Assembly: GCF_014217565.1 (NCBI RefSeq)
Contig: NZ_CP043661.1
Location: forward strand, 2,418,001 to 2,482,000
Origin: Kribbella qitaiheensis
Lineage (GTDB): Bacteria; Actinomycetota; Actinomycetes; Propionibacteriales; Kribbellaceae
DNA length: 64,000 nt
Reading direction: 5' to 3'
Shown here: one piece after another, positions 25,723-35,301 of the stretch
How positions within the stretch are numbered: the first letter of the stretch is position 1
How the letters are laid out: the number at the start of each line of letters is the position of its first letter
The notes under the pieces: model-generated
What the model saw: only the letters and a program-made list of their open reading frames with translations
The model's database searches: none
Told to the model about the DNA's origin: nothing
Position numbers and translations under genes: made by a program

Positions 25723-26655
25723 ATGCGCGCACTCGTAGCCCGCCGTCTGGACGGCCCGGAGGCCGTCGAGCTGATCGACACCGCCATCCCCGAGCCCGCC
25801 GAGGGGCAGATCCGGCTCAAGGTGTCCGCTGCGGCCGTGAACCCGGTCGACGTCGCCACCGCCGACGGGACCTTGATCGACTACAACCTCTCCGCGCCGC
25901 GAGAACAGTTCGGCATCGGTTGGGATGTCGCCGGGACGATCGATGCGGCCGGTCAGGGCGTGGACCTGCCAGTCGGTACTGCGGTCGTCGGTGTCGCCGA
26001 CCTGCTCGGCCGACCGCTGAAGACCCACGCGGAGTACGTCGTACTGAACGCGTCGGCGGTCGCACCCGCACCAGCCGGGCTGGACCCAGTGGCCGCTTCT
26101 ACGTTCGCGCTGAATGCGTTGACGGCGTACCAGGCGTTGGACGCGCTCGCCTTGAGCCCTGGGCAGACGCTGCTCGTCACCGGTGCCGGCGGTGGCGTTG
26201 GTGGCTATGCGGTTGAGCTCGGGAAGCACCGCGGGCTCACGGTGATCGCTACGGCCGGTGAAGACGACGAGGACCTTGTACGGGGGTTCGGAGCCGACTA
26301 CTTCGTACCGCGATCGGCCGAGCTGACAGCGGCTGTGCATGCGATAGTGCCGGCCGGTGTGGACGGGTTGGTCGATGCGGCAGTGATCGGAATCGGGGCG
26401 CAGGAATCTGTGCGGAACCGGGGACGCCATGCACATGTGGTCGCCGGTCCGCCGCCTACGCAGTTGCGCGGAATCACTCTGTTCCCGATCTTCGCCGATG
26501 CCAACCGGGCCGATCTGGTCGAGCTTGTGCGACTGGTGGAGGCAGGAGTCATCTCCACTCGGGTGGCGGACACCTACCCGCTGGAGGACGGCCCGACGGC
26601 TTACGCGCGGCTGGCGAAGGGCGGGGTTCGCGGGCGGCTTGTGCTCATCCCCTGA
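25723..26655 (+). CDS. Zinc-independent quinone-oxidoreductase-like enzyme (MDR superfamily)
   Basis: A 310-residue medium-chain reductase/dehydrogenase, probably NADPH:quinone or enone reductase-like. The GroES-like N-terminus includes AAAVNPVDVATADG; the Rossmann domain has TGAGGGVGGYAVELGK near residue 150; the zinc Cys cluster is absent. I use the ATG at 25723 because GAGGAGAAC precedes it; the earlier in-frame GTG adds residues with no family match. The 3' end overlaps the PucR-like gene by 11 bases, tail to tail. Confidence 0.85.
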   Translation: MRALVARRLDGPEAVELIDTAIPEPAEGQIRLKVSAAAVNPVDVATADGTLIDYNLSAPREQFGIGWDVAGTIDAAGQGVDLPVGTAVVGVADLLGRPLKTHAEYVVLNASAVAPAPAGLDPVAASTFALNALTAYQALDALALSPGQTLLVTGAGGGVGGYAVELGKHRGLTVIATAGEDDEDLVRGFGADYFVPRSAELTAAVHAIVPAGVDGLVDAAVIGIGAQESVRNRGRHAHVVAGPPPTQLRGITLFPIFADANRADLVELVRLVEAGVISTRVADTYPLEDGPTAYARLAKGGVRGRLVLIP

Positions 26656-28360
26656 TCGCTTGGAGCAGGCGGAGCGCGACCTGCACATCGAGCGCGCGTG
26701 CCGGCTGCTGCCAGCCATCGCCTACGAGAGCGGTGATTCGGTCGAGGCGTTGCTGGACGGTGTTGGGGTGAATGTGGAGCTCAACGGCGGCCCTGGTTGG
26801 GCTCTGACCTGCGGCGAAGTAGGCCTGCATGGTGCCGATCAGGTCTGTGCCTCGCTGCTCGTCGTAGGCGAGTACTGCGCCCAGCAGGTGGTGCACGTGG
26901 GCTTCGATGTCGACCTGCGCGGCACCGACGAGGCCGGCGACGCCTAGGTCGTCAGGTGCGGCTGACTCTCCCGATCGACCTAAGCGGAGCATCGTGGTGA
27001 CCAACCTGGTCCCCTGTTGGTGTGCCTCGACCAGGGCCGGTCCCCAGGTGGCTGGTCCGGTCACAGCGATGGTGAGGTTGGTGCGCCGCGCTAGGTCCGA
27101 CAGCTCCTTGGCAGTGGTGGGGCTTGCGAACAGGAGGACGAGGTCGCCGCCGTACGGGCCTCCGAGCACCAGCTTGTCCTCCAGCGGAGCTGACAGTCGC
27201 AGAACTGCGTTGTGGTCGCCTCGGCAGACCGCGACTGTCAGCGGACCGGCGGCACGTCGGTCTGGGTCAAGCAGGCGTAGGCGATCAGCGAGGGCTCGGG
27301 GGTCGGCCGTGCCGCTCAGGGCGTCGGCGAGGATGTCGGCCTGCGCCCGGCGAGACTGTTCGGCGGCCTGACGACGGAAGAGGAGCACGAGCGCAGTGAC
27401 TACCGCTGCACGTTCCACGATGCGCCGGTCGGCTCCGGACAGGTCGTTCACGCCACCGATCACCAGCGCACCAAGACGCTCACCCTTGGCCGTCGCGGCG
27501 ACCACCCAGCAGTCCCCGACCGGCGTCAGGCGGCCGGAAGCAGGCGAATCTCCCCACCGCACACCGCCGGCGCCGTATCGGATCGGGAGGTTGCGAGCAC
27601 CGGGGCGCTCGCCGGCTCCGGCGAGTTCGTTGCCGGCAGCACCGACCAGGACGACCCAGACGCCGAGCAGGTCGGCCAGCGCGGCGGCGATCGCGTCTAC
27701 GTCGCCGCCGGACAGGACGATCTCGGCGAACCTGTCATGGGCCGCGGCGGCGTGCTCGGTCCCGGCGTGAGCGGCGGACAACTGTTCCAGTGCCGCCGCG
27801 GTTTCGGCCGCGGCGCGGACCTGCACGATCGTCACCGCTGCCAGCGCCGCCAATGATCCGAGCAGCGACACCTCCTCGCGGCTGAACGGGCGGCGGGTGC
27901 GGTTGGAGGCGAAGAGGACACCGACGAAGGCCCCGTCGACGATGAGCGGCGTACCGCAGATCGCGACCAGGCCCTCCTCCCCGACCGCGTTGTCGATCGG
28001 GGAGGTGTGCCGGAACCGCCGGTCGCCCGGGTAGTCCTCGGTCCAGTACGGCTTGTGCGTTTCGGCGACCAGGCCACCGAGTCCGGCCCCGAGCGACAGC
28101 CGCAACTGCTGGAACGCGGCCGACACGGATCCGTCGGTGGCCCGCATGTAGGTGTCGCCTTGCGTCGCGTCATACAGGGTCAGGTACGCCACGTCGGTGC
28201 CGATCAGGGTGCGGGCGCGGTGCACGATCGTGTCGAGGACCCGGCCCGGATCGCGGGTGGAGGCGAGTTCGCGGGCGACGTCGACGAGCGCCGACAACTC
28301 GGCCTCGCGCTTCTTGCTCGCCTCCAGCAACTGCCGCAGGTCCTCCATCTGCGCGATCAT
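26645..28360 (-). CDS. GAF-domain regulator with PucR-type C-terminal helix-turn-helix
   Basis: A 571-residue regulator. A short coiled coil (LRQLLEASKKREAELS) leads into a GAF sensor domain (about 35-185), a middle region of the GGDEF-like PucR/CdaR type, and a C-terminal PucR helix-turn-helix with the signature VELHIHPNTVQQRLDRI. I choose the ATG at 28360 because AGGAGG sits seven bases upstream; the GTG 45 bases earlier lies inside a palindrome. It is upstream-divergent from nothing but follows, on the same strand, an MHS transporter and an SDR, and probably activates them in response to a small metabolite. Confidence 0.86.
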   Translation of the reverse strand: MIAQMEDLRQLLEASKKREAELSALVDVARELASTRDPGRVLDTIVHRARTLIGTDVAYLTLYDATQGDTYMRATDGSVSAAFQQLRLSLGAGLGGLVAETHKPYWTEDYPGDRRFRHTSPIDNAVGEEGLVAICGTPLIVDGAFVGVLFASNRTRRPFSREEVSLLGSLAALAAVTIVQVRAAAETAAALEQLSAAHAGTEHAAAAHDRFAEIVLSGGDVDAIAAALADLLGVWVVLVGAAGNELAGAGERPGARNLPIRYGAGGVRWGDSPASGRLTPVGDCWVVAATAKGERLGALVIGGVNDLSGADRRIVERAAVVTALVLLFRRQAAEQSRRAQADILADALSGTADPRALADRLRLLDPDRRAAGPLTVAVCRGDHNAVLRLSAPLEDKLVLGGPYGGDLVLLFASPTTAKELSDLARRTNLTIAVTGPATWGPALVEAHQQGTRLVTTMLRLGRSGESAAPDDLGVAGLVGAAQVDIEAHVHHLLGAVLAYDEQRGTDLIGTMQAYFAAGQSPTRAAVELHIHPNTVQQRLDRITALVGDGWQQPARALDVQVALRLLQAIRG

Positions 28361-28372
28361 GCCACTCCTCCT

Positions 28373-28423
28373 CTTGCGTCCGAAGAAGTGGAGTTGACGT
28401 CCCACCGCTTCTTCGGACGCAAG
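28373..28423. repeat. Palindromic dispersed element, copy A
   Basis: Perfect 16-bp inverted repeat (28373-28388, 28408-28423) with a 19-nt loop; arm core CTTGCGTCCGAAGAAG. It lies between the transporter stop and the PucR-like start on the minus strand. Diverged copies sit at 32898-32947 and 32987-33035. Confidence 0.8.
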
Positions 28424-28429
28424 CGATTC

Positions 28430-29734
28430 TCACAGCGTGGTCAGGTCCCGGCGGGAGGTTTCGCCGTACGAGGTGACCGCGACGATGGAGATCACCGCGC
28501 AGACGGCGACGTAGATGGAGATCGCGAAGCCGGAGTCGTACGCCTTGAGCAGGGCGATCGCGATGAACGGGGCCAGGCCGCCCGCGATGATCGAAGCCAG
28601 CTGGTAGCCGACCGAGACCCCGGAGTACCGGACCCTGGTGCCGAACAACTCGGTGAAGAAGGACGCCTGCGGGCCGTACATCGCGCCGTGCAGGATCAGG
28701 CCGACCGTGACGGCCAGCGCCGCCAGCGCGAAGTTCTTCGTGTTCACCAGGGCGACGAAGACGAACGCCCAGATCCCGACGCCGATCGCACCGAACAGGT
28801 AGACCGGTTTGCGCCCGATCCGGTCGGACAACGCGCCCCACAACGGGATCGCGCAGAAGTGGATCGCGGCACCGATCAGGACGGCGTTCAGCGCGAACGA
28901 CTTGTCCAGCTTCAGGTGCTCCTTCGCGTACGTCGCGATCACGATGGTGAAGATGTAGTAGCTGACGTTCTCCGCCATCCGGGCGCCCATCGCGGTGAGC
29001 ACCTCACGCGGGTACTTGGTGATGACCTCCACGAAGGGCAGCTTGTCGGTCGGCTCCTGCTTGGCCCGCGCCTCCTTGAACAGCGGCGACTCCTCGATCC
29101 GCAGCCGCACCCAGAGCCCTACCAGCACCAGTACTGCGGACAGCAGGAACGGGATGCGCCAGCCCCACTTGTCGAACGCAGCGTCGTCCTGGAAGGCGGC
29201 CAGCCCAGCCAGTACGCCGTTCGCGATCAGCTGACCGGCAGGAGCACCCGCTTGCGGCCAGGACGACCAGAACCCGCGCCGCTTGGGATCACCGTGCTCG
29301 GACACGATCAGTACCGCGCCACCCCACTCACCGCCGAGAGCGAAGCCCTGGATGAGGCGCAGCAGCGTCAACAGCACCGGTGCGAGCGCACCGACCTGCG
29401 CGTACGTCGGCAGCAAGCCGATGGCGAAGGTGGCGGCCCCCATCATCAGCAGGGACAGCACCAGCAGGTTCTTGCGCCCCAGCCGGTCCCCGAAGTGACC
29501 GAAGACGACACCGCCGATCGGCCGGGCGAAGAACCCGACGGCGAAGGTGGCGAAGCTCAGTAGCGTGCCGGTGAGCTGCTCGCCCTTGGGGAAGAACAGA
29601 TCCCCGAATATGACGGACGCGGCCACGCCGTACAGGAAGAAGTCGTACCACTCGACGGTGGTGCCGATCAGGCTGGCACCGACCACCCTCGCTATCGGGG
29701 TCCTGGTCGTCGCTGCGGTTTCGGTGGATGACAT
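28430..29734 (-). CDS. MFS transporter of the metabolite:H+ symporter (MHS) type
   Basis: A 434-residue twelve-helix secondary transporter. MHS-family marks are present: ASLIGTTVEWYDFFLYG at the start of helix 1, the loop 2-3 motif GHFGDRLGRKNLLV, and RLIQGFALGGEWGGA in helix 4-5. These carriers import organic acids, osmolytes and similar solutes with protons. A Shine-Dalgarno AAAAGGAG precedes the ATG. It is 12 bases downstream of the SDR gene, so the pair is one operon; the likely solute is a hydroxy acid, by inference from the SDR. Confidence 0.92.
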   Translation of the reverse strand: MSSTETAATTRTPIARVVGASLIGTTVEWYDFFLYGVAASVIFGDLFFPKGEQLTGTLLSFATFAVGFFARPIGGVVFGHFGDRLGRKNLLVLSLLMMGAATFAIGLLPTYAQVGALAPVLLTLLRLIQGFALGGEWGGAVLIVSEHGDPKRRGFWSSWPQAGAPAGQLIANGVLAGLAAFQDDAAFDKWGWRIPFLLSAVLVLVGLWVRLRIEESPLFKEARAKQEPTDKLPFVEVITKYPREVLTAMGARMAENVSYYIFTIVIATYAKEHLKLDKSFALNAVLIGAAIHFCAIPLWGALSDRIGRKPVYLFGAIGVGIWAFVFVALVNTKNFALAALAVTVGLILHGAMYGPQASFFTELFGTRVRYSGVSVGYQLASIIAGGLAPFIAIALLKAYDSGFAISIYVAVCAVISIVAVTSYGETSRRDLTTL

Positions 29735-29746
29735 GGCGGGCTCCTT

Positions 29747-30481
29747 TTAGTGGGCGGTCCAGCCGCCGTCGAGGACGAGTGAACTCCCCGTGAGTGAGGC
29801 CGAGGCCGGGCCGCACAGCAGCGCGACCAGCTCGGCCACCTCGGCCGGCTCGATCAGCCGCTTCACCGCGACCGGTTCGAGCAGGACCTTCTCCAGTACT
29901 TCCGACTCGGTCAGCCCGTGGGTGGCCGCCTGGTCGGCCAGCTGAGCCGTGACGAGCGGAGTACGGACGTACGCCGGATTCACGCAGTTGCTGGTGACAC
30001 CGTGGGCCGCACCTTCGAGTGCGACCACCTTGCTGAGCCCTTCCAGGCCGTGCTTGGCAGCGACGTACGCCGCCTTGAACGGGCTGGCCCTGAGGCCGTG
30101 GACCGAGGAGATGTTGATTACCCGGCCCCAGCCGCGCCCGTACATGTACGGCAAGGTCTGCCGGATCAGGCGGAACGGCGACTCCAGCATGAGGCGCAGG
30201 ATGTAGCCGAAGCGCTCCGGCGGGAACTGCTCCACCGGGGCGACCTGCTGTACGCCCGCGTTGTTCACGAGGATGTCTATGTCGGTCGGAAGGCTGCTCA
30301 GGCCGTCCAGATCAGACAGGTCGGCTGCTAGCGGTTCGATGCCGTCTGTGGCAAGTGCTGCCACGCCGTCCGCGTCGTAGTCGACAGCGATCACGTGTAC
30401 GCCGTCCGCGGCGAGCCGGCGGGCGCACGCCGCACCGATGCCGGACGCTGCTCCGGTGACGAGGGCTCGACGGGTCTCCAT
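29747..30481 (-). CDS. Short-chain dehydrogenase, 3-hydroxybutyrate dehydrogenase-like
   Basis: A 244-residue NAD(H)-dependent SDR. It has TGAASGIG at residues 8-15, NNAG near 83, the catalytic Ser in INISSVHG, and Tyr-x3-Lys in YVAAKHGLEGL. The VHG-x-x-AS-x-x-K-x-AYVAAKHG layout and the ending LTGSSLVLDGGWTAH are typical of D-3-hydroxybutyrate dehydrogenases. The ATG at 30481 is used; the longer frame adds an unrelated 17-residue leader. It is first gene of an operon with the MHS transporter. Confidence 0.85.
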   Translation of the reverse strand: METRRALVTGAASGIGAACARRLAADGVHVIAVDYDADGVAALATDGIEPLAADLSDLDGLSSLPTDIDILVNNAGVQQVAPVEQFPPERFGYILRLMLESPFRLIRQTLPYMYGRGWGRVINISSVHGLRASPFKAAYVAAKHGLEGLSKVVALEGAAHGVTSNCVNPAYVRTPLVTAQLADQAATHGLTESEVLEKVLLEPVAVKRLIEPAEVAELVALLCGPASASLTGSSLVLDGGWTAH

Positions 30482-30627
30482 GGCCGAGGACTCTAGAAAT
30501 CCCCGCCGCGTCGCACTATGGGCTCGCGGCACACACTCGGGCGGCCTGCTGTGGGCCGAGTGCCCATCCAGCCATTCCGACGCCTATCAAACCTGCTCGT
30601 GGTGACAGGAAGATTTATGGTTGAACC

Positions 30628-32886
30628 ATGGTCGATATCGAACATCCGAAGAAGAAGGCCGCCGGCGTACCGGCCGTGCTCTCGTCGTTCAAGTTCGGCT
30701 TCCGCGAGATGGGGCCGGTCCGGACCGGCAAAGTCTTCCTGAAGATGAACCAGGACGGCGGCTTCGACTGCCCGTCCTGCGCCTGGCCCGACCCGGACAG
30801 CAAGCGCAAGCACGCGGCCGAGTTCTGCGAGAACGGCGCCAAGGCGGTCGCCTGGGAGGCGACCCGCAAACGGGTCCCGCGCGCCTTCTTCGCGGACCAC
30901 TCGATCGACCAGCTGAACCGGATCTCGGAGTTCGAGCTCGGCAAACTCGGCCGGATCACCGAGCCGATGCTGCTCCGGGCCGGCGCCTCCCACTACGAGC
31001 CGGTGGGCTGGGACGAGGCGTTCAAGGTGGTCGCCCGGCATCTGAAGGCTCTGGCCGACCCCGACGACGCCGTCTTCTACACCTCCGGCCGGACCAGCAA
31101 CGAGGCAGCGTTCCTCTATCAGCTCTTCGTCCGGGCCTACGGCACGAACAACCTGCCCGACTGCTCCAACATGTGCCACGAATCATCCGGTACCGCGCTG
31201 ACGCGGGTGATCGGCAGCGGCAAGGGTGCGGTCACGCTCGAGATGCTCGAGGAAGCCGAGTTGATCGTGGTCGTCGGCCAGAACCCCGGCACGAACGCGC
31301 CCCGGATGCTCAGCCATCTGGAGATCGCCAAGAAGCGCGGCGGCGACATCGTGTCGGTCAACCCGCTGCCCGAGCCGGGCCTGATGAACTTCAAGAACCC
31401 GCAGCGGCCGTCCGGCTGGATCGGCAAGGGCACCGCGCTGGCGGATCAGCACCTGCAGATCCGGATCGGTGGCGACCAGGCCCTGTTCCTTGCCGTCGGG
31501 CACTTGTTGCTGGAGGCCGAGGCGGCCGCGCCGGGAACGGTGCTGGACAAGGACTTCATCGAGTCGCACACCAGCGGGTACGAGCTGTATGCCAAGCACA
31601 ACGCGGAGCTGGACTGGGCTGCTGTCGAGCTGGCTACCGGATTGGCCCGGGCCGAGATCGAGGAGTTCACCCAGCGGTTCATCAAGTCCAAGGCGACGGT
31701 GATCTGCTGGGCGATGGGGCTGACCCAGCACCGCGAAGCAGTTGCCACCATCACCGAGATCGTCAACGTCCTGCTGCTGCAGGGCAACATCGGTAAGCCC
31801 GGTGCTGGTCCGTGCCCGGTGCGCGGCCACTCGAACGTGCAGGGCGACCGGAGCATGGGCATCTGGGAGAAGATGCCGGACGCGTTCCTCGACAGACTGG
31901 ACGCCGAGTTCGCGTTCAGCTCACCACGGGATCACGGCATCGACTCTGCCGAAACGGTGCAGCGGTTGCGCGACGGCGCAGTACGGGTGTTCTTCGCGAT
32001 GGGCGGCAACTTCGCGAGCGCGACGCCGGACACGGACGTTGTCCACAGGGGATTGCGCGAGTGCGACCTGACCGTGCACGTGTCGACCAAGCTGAACCGT
32101 TCGCACACGGTGACCGGGCGCGAGGCGCTGATCCTGCCGACGCTCGGGCGGACCGATCACGACCACACACCTCATGGTCCGCAGTCGGTGACCGTGGAGG
32201 ACTCCCAGGGTGCCGTTCACCTGTCCACCGGGAACCTGGTGCCGCCGGCAGCCGAGATGAAGTCGGAGATCGGCATCGTCAGCGGGATCGCCGCGATGGT
32301 GGTACCGGAGGTCGGGCAGATCCCGTGGGCGGATTTCGCCGACGACTACAGCCTGATCCGGCAGCGGATCGGGCGCGTCTGCGACGGGTACGAGAATTTC
32401 GAGGATCGGCTCCGGGCCAACGACGGCGGGTTCCTGCTCGCGCACGCGGCGCGGGACAAGCGCGAGTTCAAGACCTCTGATGCGAAGGCACAGTTCAGCG
32501 CGAACGACCTCTCCTGGCTGCCCACCGATCCTGGAAAGCTGCTGCTGCAGACGATGCGGAGCCACGACCAGTTCAACACGACGATCTACGGGCTGCAGGA
32601 TCGCTACCGCGGGGTGGACGGCACTCGCGAGGTGGTGTTCGTCAATCCCGATGACCTGAAGGAGCTTGGTCTGAAGGACGGGCAGCGCGTCGACATCGTC
32701 AGCGAGTTCAGAGGTGTCGAGCGCCGGGCTGCGGGCTTCCGGCTGGTTTCTTACCCGACCGCACGCGGCTGCGTGGCGGCGTACTACCCGGAGACGAACG
32801 TGCTGATGTCCGCCGACGACGTGGCGAAGGGCAGCAACACTCCAGTAGCCAAGGGCCTGACGGTCCGCCTGGAACCGATCAGCTGA
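30628..32886 (+). CDS. YdeP/FdhF-type molybdopterin oxidoreductase
   Basis: A 752-residue cytosolic molybdenum or tungsten enzyme of the formate-dehydrogenase-alpha-like group (YdeP, TIGR01701). An N-terminal CPSCAWPD motif, DCSNMCHESSG with the putative metal-ligand region, and the molybdopterin-binding blocks (VVGQNPGTNAPRML, GKPGAGPCPVRGHSNVQGD) are in order, with the C-terminal dinucleotide-binding domain at about 630-750. No Fe-S cluster Cys quartet of the NarG type is present. Substrate unknown; YdeP relatives are linked to acid resistance in enterobacteria. No electron-transfer partner is adjacent; an FdhD-type gene is not in the window. Confidence 0.9.
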   Translation: MVDIEHPKKKAAGVPAVLSSFKFGFREMGPVRTGKVFLKMNQDGGFDCPSCAWPDPDSKRKHAAEFCENGAKAVAWEATRKRVPRAFFADHSIDQLNRISEFELGKLGRITEPMLLRAGASHYEPVGWDEAFKVVARHLKALADPDDAVFYTSGRTSNEAAFLYQLFVRAYGTNNLPDCSNMCHESSGTALTRVIGSGKGAVTLEMLEEAELIVVVGQNPGTNAPRMLSHLEIAKKRGGDIVSVNPLPEPGLMNFKNPQRPSGWIGKGTALADQHLQIRIGGDQALFLAVGHLLLEAEAAAPGTVLDKDFIESHTSGYELYAKHNAELDWAAVELATGLARAEIEEFTQRFIKSKATVICWAMGLTQHREAVATITEIVNVLLLQGNIGKPGAGPCPVRGHSNVQGDRSMGIWEKMPDAFLDRLDAEFAFSSPRDHGIDSAETVQRLRDGAVRVFFAMGGNFASATPDTDVVHRGLRECDLTVHVSTKLNRSHTVTGREALILPTLGRTDHDHTPHGPQSVTVEDSQGAVHLSTGNLVPPAAEMKSEIGIVSGIAAMVVPEVGQIPWADFADDYSLIRQRIGRVCDGYENFEDRLRANDGGFLLAHAARDKREFKTSDAKAQFSANDLSWLPTDPGKLLLQTMRSHDQFNTTIYGLQDRYRGVDGTREVVFVNPDDLKELGLKDGQRVDIVSEFRGVERRAAGFRLVSYPTARGCVAAYYPETNVLMSADDVAKGSNTPVAKGLTVRLEPIS

Positions 32887-32893
32887 CCCGAGC

Positions 32894-33064
32894 GCCTCTT
32901 GCGTCCGAGGGGCCGAGGGTCCTGCCCCACGGTTCTTCGGACGTAAGCGCCGGTCAGCTGAAGAACGTGCGGCGCCGCGCCTGCCTCTTGCGTCCGAGGA
33001 GGCGAGGGGCCCGCCCACGGTTCTTCGGACGTAAGCGCCGGTCAGCTGAAGAACGTGCGGCGCC
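32894..33064. repeat. Tandem duplication of about 89 bp carrying palindromic element copies B and C
   Basis: Two near-identical units begin at 32894 and 32983, each running from GCCTCTTGCGTCCGAGG to GAACGTGCGGCGCC. Each contains the palindromic element (32898-32947 and 32987-33035) whose arms CTTGCGTCCGA and TTCTTCGGACGTAAG match copy A at 28373. It lies between converging genes. Confidence 0.85.
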
Positions 33065-33093
33065 CCGCCGGGGGAAGTCCCGCGGCGGGGCGC
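33060..33093 (-). terminator. Terminator of the MMPL transporter gene
   Basis: An 11-bp stem (33060-33070 with 33083-33093), 12-nt loop, about 20 bases past the transporter stop on the minus strand. It can serve both converging genes. Confidence 0.65.
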
Positions 33094-33111
33094 TAGTACG
33101 GGCTGGGGAGA

Positions 33112-35301
33112 TCAGCCGACGGGGGTGAGCTCGCGCTCCTCCTCGGGGGCCGCGGTCGGAGCGGCGTGCTTGGGCTGCTTGCCCCGCATCCACTTCGGAG
33201 CCCACCAGTTGGCGTCGCCGAGCAGGGTCATGATGCTCGGCAGGACGACCGCCCGGATGATGGTCGCGTCGATCAGGATCGCGACCGCCAGGCCGACACC
33301 GAGCTGCTTCATGTCGAGGGTGCTCAGGGTGGCGAAGACCGCGAACACTCCGATCATCACCGCCGCCGCGCTGGTCACCACGCCGGCCGAACCGGTGATG
33401 CCTTCGGCAACGGCCTGCTTGGTCGGCACGCCCCGCAGTACTGCCTCGCGGATCCGGCTGACCACGAAGACGTGGTAGTCCATCGACAGCCCGAACAGCA
33501 CCACGAAGAGGAACAGTGGCAGCCAGGAGACCACCGCTCCGTTCGACTTGAAGTCGAGGATGCCCTCGGCCCAGGTGTTCTGGAAGACCGCCGTCACCAC
33601 TCCGTACGCCGCGCCGGCGCTGAGCAGGTTCAGGAGGATCGCCGTGACCGCCACGACCACGGACCTGAACGTCACCATCATCACGATCATCGTCAGCAGC
33701 AGGACGAACCCGATCACCAGCGGCAGCTTGGCCCGCGTGTGGGCCGCGTAGTCGACATCGGCCGCCACGAACCCGCCGACGGCGTACTCCACTCCCGGCA
33801 CCTTGCCGACAGTCTCCGGCATCAGGTCCTTGCGCAGCTTGGTGAGTGAGTCGCGTGCTTGCTGGCTACCACCCTCGTACGGCGTTGCGACCTCGAGTGT
33901 GGTCACTGTGCCGTCCTTGGAGACCCGCGGCTCCTCCAGCCCGTCCTGTGCGAACAGCTTGTCGGACTGGGTGCGCTTGACCAGGTCGGCCAGCGCTGCC
34001 TGCACTGCAGGCTGCTGGTTGGCAGGAGCCCGTACTGCGACCTCGTGGCTGGTGCCGGTGCTCGGGAAAGCCGCAGTGAGCCGGTCGTACGCCTTCATCA
34101 CCGCGGTGTCGCGCGGCAGGTCCTCGGTGCCCGGGAACTTCAGTGACATGCCCAGTGCGGGTGATGCGACCGCCAGCAGCGCGGTGACCGAGATCAGCAA
34201 GGTGACGACCGGGTGCTTCAGGGCCGGCTTGAGCATTGTCGGCCAGAAGCGCGGCTTGCTCTTGTTCGCCGTCAGGCGCCATACGAGCGGGATCCGCGGC
34301 TTGTCGACCCAGCGGCCGAGCTTGGCGAGTACTGCGGGCAGCACTGTCAGCGAACCGACGACTGCCACGGCGACGACCAGGATCGAGCCGACTGCGAAGG
34401 ACGAGAACACCGCGTCACGGGCAAGGAAGAGGCCGGCCATCGAGATGATTACCGCCGTACCGGAGACCACTACCGCGTGGCCTGAGGTTGCTGCGGCGAT
34501 CTCTACCGCGTCGACGTGACCGCGACCCTTGGCACGTTCCTCGCGCTCTCGGCGGAGGTAGAAGAGCGAGTAGTCGACACCGACCGCCATACCGATCAGC
34601 AGGATGACGCTGTTGACCGCGTCGACCGCTGGGATCAACTGCGAGGCGGCTGCGGAGAGGCCGATGGCTGCGGCGACCGCGGACAGGGCGAGCAGCAGCG
34701 GCACCGAGGCAGCGATGAGCGCACCGAACGCGAGTAGCAGGATCGCCAGCGTCACCGGCAGGCTGAATATCTCGGCCCGCTTGAAGTCCTTGCCGAGCGT
34801 CTCGTTCAGCGCCTTGTCGATCGACTCGCCGCCGACCTCCTCGACCCGCAGGTTCGGGTACTCCTGCTGGACCTTCGCGGTGGCGTCGAGCAACGGTTGG
34901 ACCCGGTCGTCGGAGTCGCCGTCCTTCAGGGTCACCCTGACGATCAGCGCTTCCTTGTTCGGAGAGAGCATCGGCTTGGCGACCTCACTGACCCCGCCGA
35001 GTGCGCGCATCCGCTGGGTGACGACGCCGGCGACCTTGTCGGCAGCAGCTTTGTCCAGCTGGCCGGAGGGTGCGGTGATCAGCACGCTCTCGACGTCCGG
35101 GTCGTCGAAGTTGCCGGACTTCACGATGTTGTCGGCCCGGGTCACCTCGCCGATGTCACCCTCGTTGTCCGACTGCTTCGTGCCCGTCACCGAGCCGAGC
35201 GCGAAGCAAGCGATGACGACGGCGACCCACATCGCGATCGCCCGCCACGGATGGGTGGCGCTCCAGCGTGCCGCCCGTACCGTGATCTGTCCCCTGGCCA
35301 T
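33112..35301 (-). CDS. MMPL/RND-family transporter
   Basis: A 729-residue membrane exporter. One N-terminal helix (AIAMWVAVVIACFALGSV) is followed by an extracytoplasmic loop (about 50-170), a block of helices 2-6 with GVDYSLFYLRREREE, a second loop (about 370-510), and helices 7-12 with FGLSMDYHVFVVSRIREA. The two GxD(Y/S) proton-relay motifs are intact. Such proteins export lipids, polyketides or siderophores, or confer resistance; no biosynthetic cluster is nearby to suggest cargo. The C-terminal tail is charged. Confidence 0.92.
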   Translation of the reverse strand: MARGQITVRAARWSATHPWRAIAMWVAVVIACFALGSVTGTKQSDNEGDIGEVTRADNIVKSGNFDDPDVESVLITAPSGQLDKAAADKVAGVVTQRMRALGGVSEVAKPMLSPNKEALIVRVTLKDGDSDDRVQPLLDATAKVQQEYPNLRVEEVGGESIDKALNETLGKDFKRAEIFSLPVTLAILLLAFGALIAASVPLLLALSAVAAAIGLSAAASQLIPAVDAVNSVILLIGMAVGVDYSLFYLRREREERAKGRGHVDAVEIAAATSGHAVVVSGTAVIISMAGLFLARDAVFSSFAVGSILVVAVAVVGSLTVLPAVLAKLGRWVDKPRIPLVWRLTANKSKPRFWPTMLKPALKHPVVTLLISVTALLAVASPALGMSLKFPGTEDLPRDTAVMKAYDRLTAAFPSTGTSHEVAVRAPANQQPAVQAALADLVKRTQSDKLFAQDGLEEPRVSKDGTVTTLEVATPYEGGSQQARDSLTKLRKDLMPETVGKVPGVEYAVGGFVAADVDYAAHTRAKLPLVIGFVLLLTMIVMMVTFRSVVVAVTAILLNLLSAGAAYGVVTAVFQNTWAEGILDFKSNGAVVSWLPLFLFVVLFGLSMDYHVFVVSRIREAVLRGVPTKQAVAEGITGSAGVVTSAAAVMIGVFAVFATLSTLDMKQLGVGLAVAILIDATIIRAVVLPSIMTLLGDANWWAPKWMRGKQPKHAAPTAAPEEERELTPVG

